Of a stretch of 64,000 nucleotides of DNA, positions 38,339 through 47,154 are shown in pieces. The position numbers and the translations under genes were made by a program. Source of the stretch: Parashewanella curva (GTDB taxonomy: Bacteria > Pseudomonadota > Gammaproteobacteria > Enterobacterales > Shewanellaceae); assembly GCF_003675895.1 (NCBI RefSeq), contig NZ_ML014753.1, positions 172,463-236,462 of the forward strand, in the 5' to 3' direction. The first letter of the stretch is position 1, and every line of letters starts with the position of its first letter. The notes below the pieces were generated by a model that saw only the letters and a list, made by a program, of their open reading frames with translations, did not search any database and was not told where the DNA came from.

Positions 38339-41300
38339 TTAACCTAATCCCTCTTCTAACTTACGAGTTACAGAGCTTGGCGTTCCTGTATTACGGGCTA
38401 ACAACCCATAAGCTGCAGGCACAACAACCAAAGTAAAGAAGGTCGCCAGCATGATACCAAACAGTACTACCACACCAATGACAAAGCGAGTTTCAGCCCC
38501 CGCGCCAGTTGCCATAACTAAAGGCACGGAACCAGCGGCAGTTGTTATACCCGTCATCAAGATTGGGCGTAAACGCTGGCAAGAAGCTTGAATAACGGCT
38601 TCGTTAAACTCTAAGCCTTTGTCTCGTAATTGGTTGGCAAATTCAACAATCAAAATACCATTTTTAGCTGCAAGGCCAATAAGCATAATAATCCCTACTT
38701 GGCTGTAGATATTGATGCTTTGACCTGTAATATACAAACCAATTAACGCGCCAACAATGGCGAGTGGAACCGTCAACATAATGATGGCTGGATGAATGTA
38801 ACTCTCAAATTGCGCAGCTAACACAAGGAATACCACACCAAGGGCCAGAACGAACACGAAGTAAATAGACGAACCAGACTCTTGGTAATCTTGCGATGCA
38901 CCTTTGTAACTTACAATAGCTTCGTCAGGTAAGTAACTCTTCACCAACCCATTCATATAACTTAATGCTTCACCCAGTGAATAGCCATCTGCTAGGTTAG
39001 CTGAAAAGGTAATGGCTCGCATACGGTTATAGCGGTGCAAAGTACTGGCATCCGCAAACTCTTGTACCGTGACTAAATTAGATAATGGGATTAACTTTTG
39101 TGAAGTATCAGAACGAACATAAATATTTTTCATGTCATCGGCGGTATTTTGTTGCTTGCGAATACCTTCTAACACCACATCATACTCTTTACCGTCTCGC
39201 ATGAAGGTGGTGACAACTTTTGAGCCCAGCATGGTTTCTAATGTGCGACCAATTTGCGAAACTGAAACCCCCATTTGTGCAGCACGGTCATGGTTGATAA
39301 CAACGCGTAATTGAGGTTTGGTTTCTTTGTAATCATCATCTAAGCCAATCAAGTTTGGATTGTCTTTGGCTTTCTCCATTATTATGTCTCGCCAATGAGC
39401 CAATTGCTCATAGTCAGGGCCACCAATCACAAATTGCACCGGTTTATTCAACCCTCGCCCAAACGCTTGTCGCATAATTGGGAAAGCACGAACACCGGAT
39501 AAATCAGCGATGCGACTGCGAATATCATTGATAATGGCATTAGCGGGACGACGTTGACTCCAATCTTCCAATACTATGATGCCGAATCCACCAGAGAAAT
39601 CGGCCGCGCGACCAAACCCTCTTGGCGCTCTCATCAATAGACGCTTGATGTCACCAGATTTAACCAAAGGCATCAGACGCTTTTCAATTTCGTCGATGTA
39701 TTCTTTGCTGTACTCATAAGTCGCACCTTGAGGGCCAGAAACAATCAAGAAAATCGAGCCACGATCTTCTCTTGGCGACACTTCTTGCGGCAGCTTTTTA
39801 ATCAAGCCATAGCTTAAGCCCACTGCAATCAAAGCGATAACAGAAATTAGAGCAGGACGACGCAGTGAGAATTCCAAAGCACCACGATATTTCTCGATAA
39901 GCCAATTCATGCCACCATCAACTTTACGCACCATCCACGTATCTTCACTGGCTGGACGAAGAAGTTTAGAACACATCATAGGGCTGAGGGTTAAAGCAAC
40001 GATACTTGAGAAGAACACCGCTGCACTCATGGTCACCGCAAACTCTTTAAACAGCTGACCTAAGTCACCATCTAAGAAAGTGATCGGCATAAATACCGAC
40101 ATAAGAACAGCTGTGGTAGCGATTACGGCAAACGAAACTTGTTTTGAACCAAGAAAAGCCGCCACCAATGGCGACTCACCGTCTTCAATTCGGCGGTGTA
40201 TATTCTCTAGCATCACGATGGCGTCATCCACCACCATACCAATGGCGAGGATCATCGCGAGCAAGGTCAACAAATTAATGGTGTAGCCAAACCAATAAAG
40301 AACAATGAAAGTTCCCATAAGTGATACAGGCACCGTCACCGCTGGAATAAACATGGCGCGCACACTACCCAAAAATAGGTAGATCACAATGATCACCAAG
40401 GTAATGGCGATAAATAATGTGTTGTATACCTCTTGCACCGACTTTTCGATAAATATTGAGCTGTCGTAGGAGCGAATGATCTTCATTCCTTCAGGCAAAG
40501 TCGGATTGATTTGATCCACCAGCTTATTCACTTGACGGGCGACGCCTAAGGTATTGGCAGTAGATTGTTTGGCAACACCAAGCCCTACCATGTTTTGGCC
40601 GTTACCACGGAACATCACACGATTTTCTTCGGCTGCGACTTCAACTTTCGCCACATCACCAAGCTTGACCAGATAACCATCACTGCCTTTTTTCAGCACC
40701 AAGCCTTTAAAATCGTCAGCAGTTCGAAAACCTCGTTGCAATCGTACGGTAAATTGACGATCTTTGGATTCGATTGAGCCAGCAGGTAGTTCGACGTTTT
40801 CTGATCTCAGTTTGTTCTCAACATCGTTGACGGTGAGATTACGTGCAGCGAGTGCTTTTCGGTCTAGCCAGACTCGCATTGCGTATTGTTTGCCACCACC
40901 AATGCGAATATTCGATACGCCATCAACCACAGAAAAGCGATCTCTAAGATAGCGATCAGCATAATCAGTCAGTTGCAGCGTGTTCATATTGGTCGATACT
41001 AGGTTCAACCACATTACTACATCATCACCGCTATCCGCTTTTTCAACTTCAGGCGGATCGGCTTCTACTGGTAAGCGATTTCTTAATCCCGAAATCCGGT
41101 CACGAATATCGTTGGCTGCTGAGTCTAAATCGGTGTTAACCGTAAATTGCAGCGTAATACGAGAACGCCCATCTTGGCTAGAAGAAGAAATGGTTTTTAA
41201 GCCTTGAACCCCACTGATACGGTTTTCAATCACTTGAGTAATACGGCTTTCAACAACCGCAGCACTAGCACCTCGGTAACTGGTCGAAATCGAAACCACA

Positions 41301-41428
41301 GGCGGGTTAATGTCAGGGTATTCGCGTAATGGCAGCTTATCAAAGGCCACCAAACCAAACACCACCAACAACAAACTGATAACCGAAGCGAGTACCGGAC
41401 GCTTAACGGAAAGATCGGTCAGTATCAT
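38339..41428 (-). CDS. RND multidrug efflux pump, inner-membrane subunit
   Basis: 1029-aa HAE-1 type pump (AcrB/MexB class) that exports drugs or toxic compounds with proton drive. Twelve helices in two halves and two large periplasmic loops are seen. TM4 has GMVVDDAIVMLENIHRR with the paired Asp residues of the proton relay, and TM10 has GLAAKNGILIVEFANQLRDK with the conserved Lys. The C-terminus is standard. ATG overlaps the adaptor stop by four bases. No outer-membrane factor gene is adjacent, so a TolC homologue elsewhere is needed. Confidence 0.94.
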   Translation of the reverse strand: MILTDLSVKRPVLASVISLLLVVFGLVAFDKLPLREYPDINPPVVSISTSYRGASAAVVESRITQVIENRISGVQGLKTISSSSQDGRSRITLQFTVNTDLDSAANDIRDRISGLRNRLPVEADPPEVEKADSGDDVVMWLNLVSTNMNTLQLTDYADRYLRDRFSVVDGVSNIRIGGGKQYAMRVWLDRKALAARNLTVNDVENKLRSENVELPAGSIESKDRQFTVRLQRGFRTADDFKGLVLKKGSDGYLVKLGDVAKVEVAAEENRVMFRGNGQNMVGLGVAKQSTANTLGVARQVNKLVDQINPTLPEGMKIIRSYDSSIFIEKSVQEVYNTLFIAITLVIIVIYLFLGSVRAMFIPAVTVPVSLMGTFIVLYWFGYTINLLTLLAMILAIGMVVDDAIVMLENIHRRIEDGESPLVAAFLGSKQVSFAVIATTAVLMSVFMPITFLDGDLGQLFKEFAVTMSAAVFFSSIVALTLSPMMCSKLLRPASEDTWMVRKVDGGMNWLIEKYRGALEFSLRRPALISVIALIAVGLSYGLIKKLPQEVSPREDRGSIFLIVSGPQGATYEYSKEYIDEIEKRLMPLVKSGDIKRLLMRAPRGFGRAADFSGGFGIIVLEDWSQRRPANAIINDIRSRIADLSGVRAFPIMRQAFGRGLNKPVQFVIGGPDYEQLAHWRDIIMEKAKDNPNLIGLDDDYKETKPQLRVVINHDRAAQMGVSVSQIGRTLETMLGSKVVTTFMRDGKEYDVVLEGIRKQQNTADDMKNIYVRSDTSQKLIPLSNLVTVQEFADASTLHRYNRMRAITFSANLADGYSLGEALSYMNGLVKSYLPDEAIVSYKGASQDYQESGSSIYFVFVLALGVVFLVLAAQFESYIHPAIIMLTVPLAIVGALIGLYITGQSINIYSQVGIIMLIGLAAKNGILIVEFANQLRDKGLEFNEAVIQASCQRLRPILMTGITTAAGSVPLVMATGAGAETRFVIGVVVLFGIMLATFFTLVVVPAAYGLLARNTGTPSSVTRKLEEGLG

Positions 41429-42513
41429 GCATCTTCCCCTTGGGCGTTCTTCTTAAAGGTGAAGTTTTCTTGGGTATGAGGTTGTACCGTTGAGCCGGGT
41501 CGAACTTTAAGTTGACCGCGAGTGATCACTGACTCACCTTCTTTTAAGCCTGAAGTGATCTCCACTATACCAAATTTACGAATACCGACGGTCACTTGCT
41601 TTTGCACCACTTTGTTTTTGTCATCAACCACATAAACATATTGACGATTTTGGCGAGGAATAATGGCATCTTCAGGTAATACTAATGAGGTTTTATGATC
41701 TTTAATCAAATTCACCGTCATTAACATGCCCGGCAATAATTTCATTTGCGGGTTTTTCAATACCGCACGAATGACCACTGCACGCGTTTCAGGATCAATA
41801 CGGCTATCAATGGATTTAACCTTACCTTTAAAGGTTTCATCAGGATACGCTATCGCCTTAGCTTCAACCTCTTTGCCAACTTGTAAGGTTTGCAAATAAC
41901 GCTCAGGCACAGAAAAGTCGAGTTTTACCGTAGATAAATCATCTAGCGTTGTAATGACAGTTGATGGTGTTACTAATGCACCTACACTCACTTGCCTTAA
42001 TCCTAGACGGCCGGAAAATGGTGCGACAATTTTACGATCTCTCACATCAGCAATCGCACTTTTCACTTGAGCTTTCGCGGTGTCAATTTGAGTTTGTGCT
42101 TGATCTTTTTCGGTTTCGGCAATGGATTTATCTTTGACCAGTTGCACAATACGACGCAGATCTCTTTCATCATTGGCCAGCGCCACTTTCGCTTGTCGTA
42201 ATGCCGCTTGCTGACTGGCGTCTCTTAGTTGAACTAATAACTGTCCCTTTCTAACCATGGCACCATCATCAAAATACAAATGAGTAACCAATTCACTGAC
42301 CTTTGAAGTCAAATCAATCGACTCATTGGCTTTAATGTTACCTAAAGCTTCAAGCTCGTCAGTCAGCTTTTTCGTTTCAACTTTAGTGACAACGACCGGA
42401 GTGATGATATTGCTAGGACGCTTGTGTTGAGGAGATTGAGATTCAGGATTTAAGAAGTAATACCCCAAAACACAAAGTGCAATAACAAGAGAAACTAGAA
42501 AGAACTTTTTCAT
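41425..42513 (-). CDS. RND pump periplasmic adaptor (membrane fusion protein)
   Basis: 362 aa. N-terminal hydrophobic segment (FFLVSLVIALCVLGYYFL), then the MFP layout: lipoyl half (IDLTSKVSELVTHLYFDDGAMV), a coiled coil rich in Ala/Gln/Lys (ALRQAKVALANDERD), second lipoyl half (IVAPFSGRLGLRQVSVGALV) and beta-barrel/MP domains. AGGA lies before ATG. It links the RND pump to an outer-membrane channel. First gene of the two-gene operon; no local regulator is seen. Confidence 0.93.
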   Translation of the reverse strand: MKKFFLVSLVIALCVLGYYFLNPESQSPQHKRPSNIITPVVVTKVETKKLTDELEALGNIKANESIDLTSKVSELVTHLYFDDGAMVRKGQLLVQLRDASQQAALRQAKVALANDERDLRRIVQLVKDKSIAETEKDQAQTQIDTAKAQVKSAIADVRDRKIVAPFSGRLGLRQVSVGALVTPSTVITTLDDLSTVKLDFSVPERYLQTLQVGKEVEAKAIAYPDETFKGKVKSIDSRIDPETRAVVIRAVLKNPQMKLLPGMLMTVNLIKDHKTSLVLPEDAIIPRQNRQYVYVVDDKNKVVQKQVTVGIRKFGIVEITSGLKEGESVITRGQLKVRPGSTVQPHTQENFTFKKNAQGEDA

Positions 42514-42796
42514 AAAATCCTATACGAAAAATAGAGTGAGATTTTGTCCAATTTTACTGACCCCGATAACGCACGCAAGCAGCTTTACTTTTGCTTACAA
42601 AATTCTATTTAAGAAAGTTTAGAAGACCTGTATTAGTCATTCATTCGGACTAGAGGTTTTACAAAAACTCATCAGCTAACTCGCTATCTATAAAACATCC
42701 AACCATTATGTGGTCGAGTAATAAAGATAATTAGGCTCCCCATACCTAGTCATGCGGTGTATTTTAAGTATTCACCGCTAGATTCTGGAGTCTGAT

Positions 42797-43840
42797 ATGA
42801 AAAGTACCATTGTTGGTGTTGATTTAGCCAAAAAAGTAATTCAAGTTTGTACATGTACAAACCATACTGTGCGTTCTAATGTTGAGATGACACCTAACGA
42901 ATTTACTCAATTTCTTGCTAATTCCAAACCAATGTCTGTGGTATTCGAAGCTTGCAGCACATCAAGCTATTGGAAGCAGAAAGCTTTATTCTTTGGGCAT
43001 GATGCTCACCTCATATCTGCAAAATTGGTTGCTTCAGTAAGGCAAAGCCAAAAAACTGATAAAAATGATGCACTAGCGATTGTTCAGTCAGCCTTATTAC
43101 CCGACGTGAGATTCATTTCAGGTAAATCGGCACAGCAACAACAGCTTCAATCAATTATGAGATTAAGAGAGCTTTGTGTTAAACAAAAAACGGCTATCAG
43201 CAACCAACTTATTGCATTGCTATCTGAATTTAATATCAGTTCATCAAATCGCAATGGTGGATTAAAAGGTGCAGTGGAAAGAACTCTTGCAGACAGTAAA
43301 AACGAGTTTTCAGAACACTTTAGAAGCTCATTAGATACAGCCTGGAAACTTTACATTGAATTGAGTAAATCCCTTGTTATATATGATCAATGCTTAGAAA
43401 ACTCGATTGAAGAACACCCTGATTGTAAAAAGTTGTTGAAGCTTGAAGGTGTCGGCCCTATAAATGCGATTAATTTATATATTGCTCTAGGTTGTGGCGA
43501 CTTAGGAGGCTTCAATAAGGGGAAAGATGCATCAGCTTGTATAGGTTTAACACCTCTGCAGCATTCCAGTGGTGGAAAAAATAAAATTGGCTCGATTGGA
43601 AAACATGTTAAAAATACGATTGTTCGAAGTAACTTGATCACTGGCGCGTCAAATTTTGTAAATCACGTTATTAAGCGTGAAGCTAAGACGGCAAAAGAAA
43701 TATGGATACAAGGCGTGGTAGATCGCAGAGGTATCAAATGTGCTGCTGTTGCTTTAGCAAATAAAACGGTTCGAACGGCTTTTGCAATGTTAAGCCAAGG
43801 CACTGAATACAGAGCTGACTTTGTTAAACCATTATTTTGA
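42797..43840 (+). CDS. IS110-family DEDD transposase
   Basis: 347 aa, complete. The N-terminal RuvC-like DEDD domain has D9 in VGVDLAKK, E51 in VFEACSTSSYW, and D88/D91 in KTDKNDA. A helical linker follows. The C-terminal IS116/IS110/IS902 domain has GVGPINAINLYIALG and IGLTPLQHSSGGKNKIG, including the serine used in strand joining. This family works through a non-coding guide RNA carried by the element. No frameshift is seen, so the element may be active. Confidence 0.93.
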   Translation: MKSTIVGVDLAKKVIQVCTCTNHTVRSNVEMTPNEFTQFLANSKPMSVVFEACSTSSYWKQKALFFGHDAHLISAKLVASVRQSQKTDKNDALAIVQSALLPDVRFISGKSAQQQQLQSIMRLRELCVKQKTAISNQLIALLSEFNISSSNRNGGLKGAVERTLADSKNEFSEHFRSSLDTAWKLYIELSKSLVIYDQCLENSIEEHPDCKKLLKLEGVGPINAINLYIALGCGDLGGFNKGKDASACIGLTPLQHSSGGKNKIGSIGKHVKNTIVRSNLITGASNFVNHVIKREAKTAKEIWIQGVVDRRGIKCAAVALANKTVRTAFAMLSQGTEYRADFVKPLF

Positions 43841-44031
43841 GTTCATACAATAAAATGCAAAATCGAAGATAAAAATCAGCTAGTAAAAACAGCATGATAC
43901 ACAGAGCTTCAAGCTCGCATTAAAGATTGGTTTACTAGTTCGCGTAAATATCATAGAGCCTGAGATAGCTTCTCAATTAGAGCTCGTACATAAGTACGCA
44001 TTGAATCTCGAAAGCAATTTATTGTTGACAC
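43841..44031 (+). ncRNA. Candidate guide (bridge/seek) RNA region of the IS1111 element
   Basis: 191 bases between the transposase stop and the right inverted repeat, with no ORF. IS1111-group elements are known to carry their target- and donor-specifying RNA downstream of the transposase. Short complementary pieces occur (AGAGCTTC...), but I cannot set the exact 5' and 3' ends or loops by eye. Confidence 0.45.
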
Positions 44032-44136
44032 ATGGGGAGCCTACATAAGTGTCATACCGAACGAAACACGTTATTGGACAATTCAGTGCTAGAAAATTGG
44101 TTTTGGTTTTGTTTTTTTCAAATTAGAAAATCTCAT

Positions 44137-45126
44137 TCAGCCTATTGCGTTTTTAGTTTCAAACCACCGCTTAGCATTTGCGGCACCTTGGCGGCGACAT
44201 CGTTTCAGCCGTTCACAATAAGTTGAGAGTGATTGTAAGTTACCAGCGGCTCCCTTAAACAGCTTACCGAATTCGTTGCATAGCTTTAACCAATTTTTAG
44301 TAGGTAAATTAAGTCGCTCAAGAATGTGCAGACTTTGTTTAATTGAGCCACATTTATCTTCACGGATACAACAACCCGTTTCTTCAACCAAGACCAAGTA
44401 ATCTTCTACAGAAAAAGTAAGACCATTCGGCATATTGAGTCGTTCGTTGCCAACAAAGGGCAGTAACTCTTCAGGTTGTTCGTTATTCAGCGCAGCTTTG
44501 ATTCTACGTTTAATACTGGTGAAATCAGATTGTTCCGGAGTTTTAGCTATTTGGGCTCGAATGGGATTTAAGTCTACATAAGCCATGCAAGATAAAATAG
44601 CGGCTTCATCTAATAAGGCTTGAGACTTAAATCGTCCTTCCCAAAATCGACCTTTACAACCATCTTCTTTGTTTGCCATTCGGGCAACAGGCTCATTTAA
44701 TGCACGCATAAACCAGCTGATATCGCTCAAACGATGTCGATATTCAACCACTTGTATCTCCAGTAGTTTTTTCTCCCATTGGTTTAGTTTGTCGCCTTTA
44801 ACAAAGCGCTGAGATAACAAGGAACCGCTGAACAGTTTATGCCATTGAGTAATAACCTCTTCACCTGACCAAGCCTTCACTAATTCAGCATCAATTCTAA
44901 GTACAACATGCAGATGATTCGTCATTACGGCATAAGCACACACATCAATAGCAAATACTTCGGCTAACTCAAGTAATCTTGACTCAACCCATTTACGACG
45001 ATGTTCGTAGTTAACGCCAGTGTATCTATCAATTCCACACAAAAACGCCCTTCGCACACAGCGGGAAACACAGTGATAAAAGGGCGTATCTTGAACACTC
45101 ACAATCGTCTTTCTAGCTTTCGGCAT
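44137..45126 (-). CDS. RAYT-like Y1 (HUH) transposase
   Basis: 329 aa. The N-terminal HUH-fold region has FYHCVSRCVRRAFLCG and YAVMTNHLHVVLRID, where HLH is the HUH metal site. GCKGRFWEGRFKSQALLDE is typical of REP-associated tyrosine transposases. The C-terminal extension of about 130 aa is family specific. ATG at 45126 (MPKARKTIV) has AGGA ten bases upstream; an upstream ORF start at 45189 is less likely. RAYT genes are usually single copy and domesticated, and they act on REP repeats. No obvious REP pair flanks it. Confidence 0.82.
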   Translation of the reverse strand: MPKARKTIVSVQDTPFYHCVSRCVRRAFLCGIDRYTGVNYEHRRKWVESRLLELAEVFAIDVCAYAVMTNHLHVVLRIDAELVKAWSGEEVITQWHKLFSGSLLSQRFVKGDKLNQWEKKLLEIQVVEYRHRLSDISWFMRALNEPVARMANKEDGCKGRFWEGRFKSQALLDEAAILSCMAYVDLNPIRAQIAKTPEQSDFTSIKRRIKAALNNEQPEELLPFVGNERLNMPNGLTFSVEDYLVLVEETGCCIREDKCGSIKQSLHILERLNLPTKNWLKLCNEFGKLFKGAAGNLQSLSTYCERLKRCRRQGAANAKRWFETKNAIG

Positions 45127-45216
45127 AATCACGACATCCTTGTCTAATTTTATGGTTTGTAAGCTTAGACAAGGTTCTGGAAAGTGCAAATAATTATGGG
45201 TGTCTTTTTTAATTGT

Positions 45217-45804
45217 CTAGAAACGATGATGTAATGTTGGCGTTATGACACTAGACAATGGTTTATCCCAAGCTTCTACGGGCAGTGATTCAACTTTTTG
45301 ACAATCATGAGCGAAGCCGATGATTTTAATTGAATTTTTTGATTCAAGGTAAGCCAGTGTTCGATCATAGTACCCCCCCCCCATCCCCATTCGATTCCCT
45401 TGTTCATCAAACGCCACCAGCGGCGTAATGATCACATCAAGTTGATCTACTGGTAAAACCTTATCACAAGCTAAAACAGGTTCAGCAATACCAAATTTAT
45501 TATGCTTCATAGGTGATGAGCTTTGATACTCAACAAACAATAAGTGACCTTGAGTAAAAGGGTGAAGTACAGGTAAATATGTTTTGATTCCCGACGCCCA
45601 CAATTTTGTTATTAATGGCGTTGTATCAAGTTCACCATCAAAACTTAAATACAAAGCTACGGAGTGAGATTGTGTTTCAATAAGATGTGACAGTAACCTT
45701 TCTGAAGCTTGCTCTGCAAACAGCTGTTGCTGCAATTGAGATAAGGCTCGTCTTTGCTTGCGGATTTGCTGGCGAAGTTGATTTCTAACTGTCGTGTTAT
45801 CCAT
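45217..45804 (-). CDS. fau: 5-formyltetrahydrofolate cyclo-ligase
   Basis: 195 aa. Converts 5-formyl-THF to methenyl-THF with ATP. The N-terminal RKQRRALS basic region and GMGGGYYDRTLAYLE near residue 142 are diagnostic. The codons for GGG lie in a run of ten G residues on the coding strand (45373-45382 as C on the plus strand); the frame is intact here. Unlike in many gammaproteobacteria, no 6S RNA or zapA is found directly upstream; erpA is 60 bases away. Confidence 0.92.
   Translation of the reverse strand: MDNTTVRNQLRQQIRKQRRALSQLQQQLFAEQASERLLSHLIETQSHSVALYLSFDGELDTTPLITKLWASGIKTYLPVLHPFTQGHLLFVEYQSSSPMKHNKFGIAEPVLACDKVLPVDQLDVIITPLVAFDEQGNRMGMGGGYYDRTLAYLESKNSIKIIGFAHDCQKVESLPVEAWDKPLSSVITPTLHHRF
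45373..45382. repeat. Ten-base homopolymer in fau
   Basis: Uninterrupted run of ten C (G on the coding strand) inside the active-site codons of fau. Such tracts slip during replication and are also prone to sequencing error. Confidence 0.85.
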
Positions 45805-45863
45805 AACTTAACCTAAGATTTGATAAATAAGGCGCTTTCTGCGCCTTACATTAAATGAAGGAA

Positions 45864-46298
45864 CTAAACTGAGAAACTTGCACCACAGCCACAAGTCGTT
45901 GTGGCATTTGGGTTTTTCACAAAGAAACGAGAACCTTCAAGACCAGAGGTATAATCTACTTCCCCGCCTATCAAATACTGTAAACTCATCGGATCAACGA
46001 CTAACAGTACTCCTTGTTTTTCTACCGTAAAGTCACCGTCGTTTTGCTTTTCATCAAAGGTAAAGCCATATTGGAATCCTGAGCAACCACCGCCTGTAAC
46101 ATAGACGCGAAGTTTCAACTCTGGGTTCTCTTCCTCTTCTAAAAGCTCTTTTACCTTGCTGGCTGCGGCATCGGTAAATTGGATAGGTAGTGCATCACTT
46201 TCTGGCTGCGCGTTTTGAGTTTGTTCTTCTTGTTGAACCACCACTTGTTGTGGTTGCTCCTTTTCAACTGTTCCTGCAGCATCAGTAAATTGTGCCAT
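45864..46298 (-). CDS. erpA: Iron-sulfur insertion protein ErpA, N-terminally extended
   Basis: 144-aa A-type carrier that delivers Fe-S clusters to targets such as isoprenoid enzymes. Cys ligands are in [10 protein letters not shown] and [11 protein letters not shown]. The core matches E. coli ErpA (114 aa). The N-terminal 35 residues are extra: [15 protein letters not shown] followed by a Gln-rich linker, then [12 protein letters not shown], so the start of the core appears to have been copied. AGAGG five bases before ATG supports this longer start. Confidence 0.94.
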   Translation of the reverse strand: MAQFTDAAGTVEKEQPQQVVVQQEEQTQNAQPESDALPIQFTDAAASKVKELLEEEENPELKLRVYVTGGGCSGFQYGFTFDEKQNDGDFTVEKQGVLLVVDPMSLQYLIGGEVDYTSGLEGSRFFVKNPNATTTCGCGASFSV

Positions 46299-46398
46299 GA
46301 TTACCTCTTAGTTATGCATATCAATACCAGCTACTGCTGATAGTATTAATTATCTAATACCTTAGTATTTCGTTCAAGTATTTAACTATAACAACCTA

Positions 46399-47121
46399 TT
46401 ATTGTTCTGACTCTTTTAATAGGTCATCAATATTAAAATGCCTCTCGGTTTCTTCGGCTTTACTCCAACGACTGGCGGGAACTTTTACTTTTACAAGCAA
46501 TTGCTTCCAATTAACCCCCTTAGGCAAAATAAGGCGAGCTTGTAATGATTGAAAAAATCGAAAGCTAAATTTGAAATCGTAATTGGCCAGCTGGTTGATT
46601 GACTGCTTAACCTCTTTACCATTTTTTACACCAACAATAGTTAATTCAGCTTGACCTTTAAGTGAAGAACGGCGCTTTTTTAGTTGAGTCAGAATCAAAT
46701 GTAATTCATACCCTTCCCCTGTAATTGCTTTATCTAATCTCAAATCAGAGATACTGACCCCTTGAGCACTGGTTTCAGGAGCCATAATACTTCGATAAAA
46801 AGCCAGTTCACGCTCAATTTCTGATTGTGTAGCTTGTTTTTTGGCAAATAGATCTCTTAACGTTTTATTCGTTTGATGAGCAATATTAAGTTCTAAGTTT
46901 CGTTGAGCTAACTCTTGGGACTGAGTGTTTAGTTTATTTTTTAGCTGCAGGAGTTGCGCATTACCCTGCTTAGGAACTGGCAACAACTGATCATAATAAA
47001 AATAGCTTGCTCCCCCCGCCACAAAAGAGAACAAAATCACTAAAAATATATAGCGATTTATGGGAAAATAATGCTGTTCAAATTTTCGGAGGCGATCTTG
47101 CCTGCGTTCCGATCTCGACAT
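46399..47121 (-). CDS. Single-pass membrane protein, DUF6776-like
   Basis: 240 aa starting MSRSERRQDRL. One helix at about residues 23-43 (YIFLVILFSFVAGGASYFYY) precedes a coiled coil (about 55-115, rich in Gln/Leu/Glu) and a C-terminal beta-rich domain. Similar Shewanella proteins are labelled DUF6776; this is from memory. It is divergent from the CLC gene, and the two 5' ends overlap if the longer ORF start at 47160 is used. Function unknown; the topology suggests an envelope role. Confidence 0.7.
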   Translation of the reverse strand: MSRSERRQDRLRKFEQHYFPINRYIFLVILFSFVAGGASYFYYDQLLPVPKQGNAQLLQLKNKLNTQSQELAQRNLELNIAHQTNKTLRDLFAKKQATQSEIERELAFYRSIMAPETSAQGVSISDLRLDKAITGEGYELHLILTQLKKRRSSLKGQAELTIVGVKNGKEVKQSINQLANYDFKFSFRFFQSLQARLILPKGVNWKQLLVKVKVPASRWSKAEETERHFNIDDLLKESEQ

Positions 47122-47154
47122 GGTTTTCTTTCTACCTTTGGAGCCATTTGATAG

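Larger units (their letters stand above)
42732..44043 (+). mobile_element. IS1111-group insertion sequence (IS110 family)
   Basis: The transposase ORF is bracketed by a perfect 12-bp inverted pair TAGGCTCCCCAT (42732-42743) and ATGGGGAGCCTA (44032-44043). Subterminal inverted repeats near this length mark the IS1111 group within IS110. The true ends should lie a few bases beyond the repeats. The core length of about 1.3 kb fits. The gap 43841-44031 is non-coding and is the place where IS1111 elements encode their guide (bridge/seek) RNA. Confidence 0.82.

Noticed and set aside
45805-45863. 6S RNA upstream of fau
   Set aside because: The gap is only 59 bases and holds no suitable structure.
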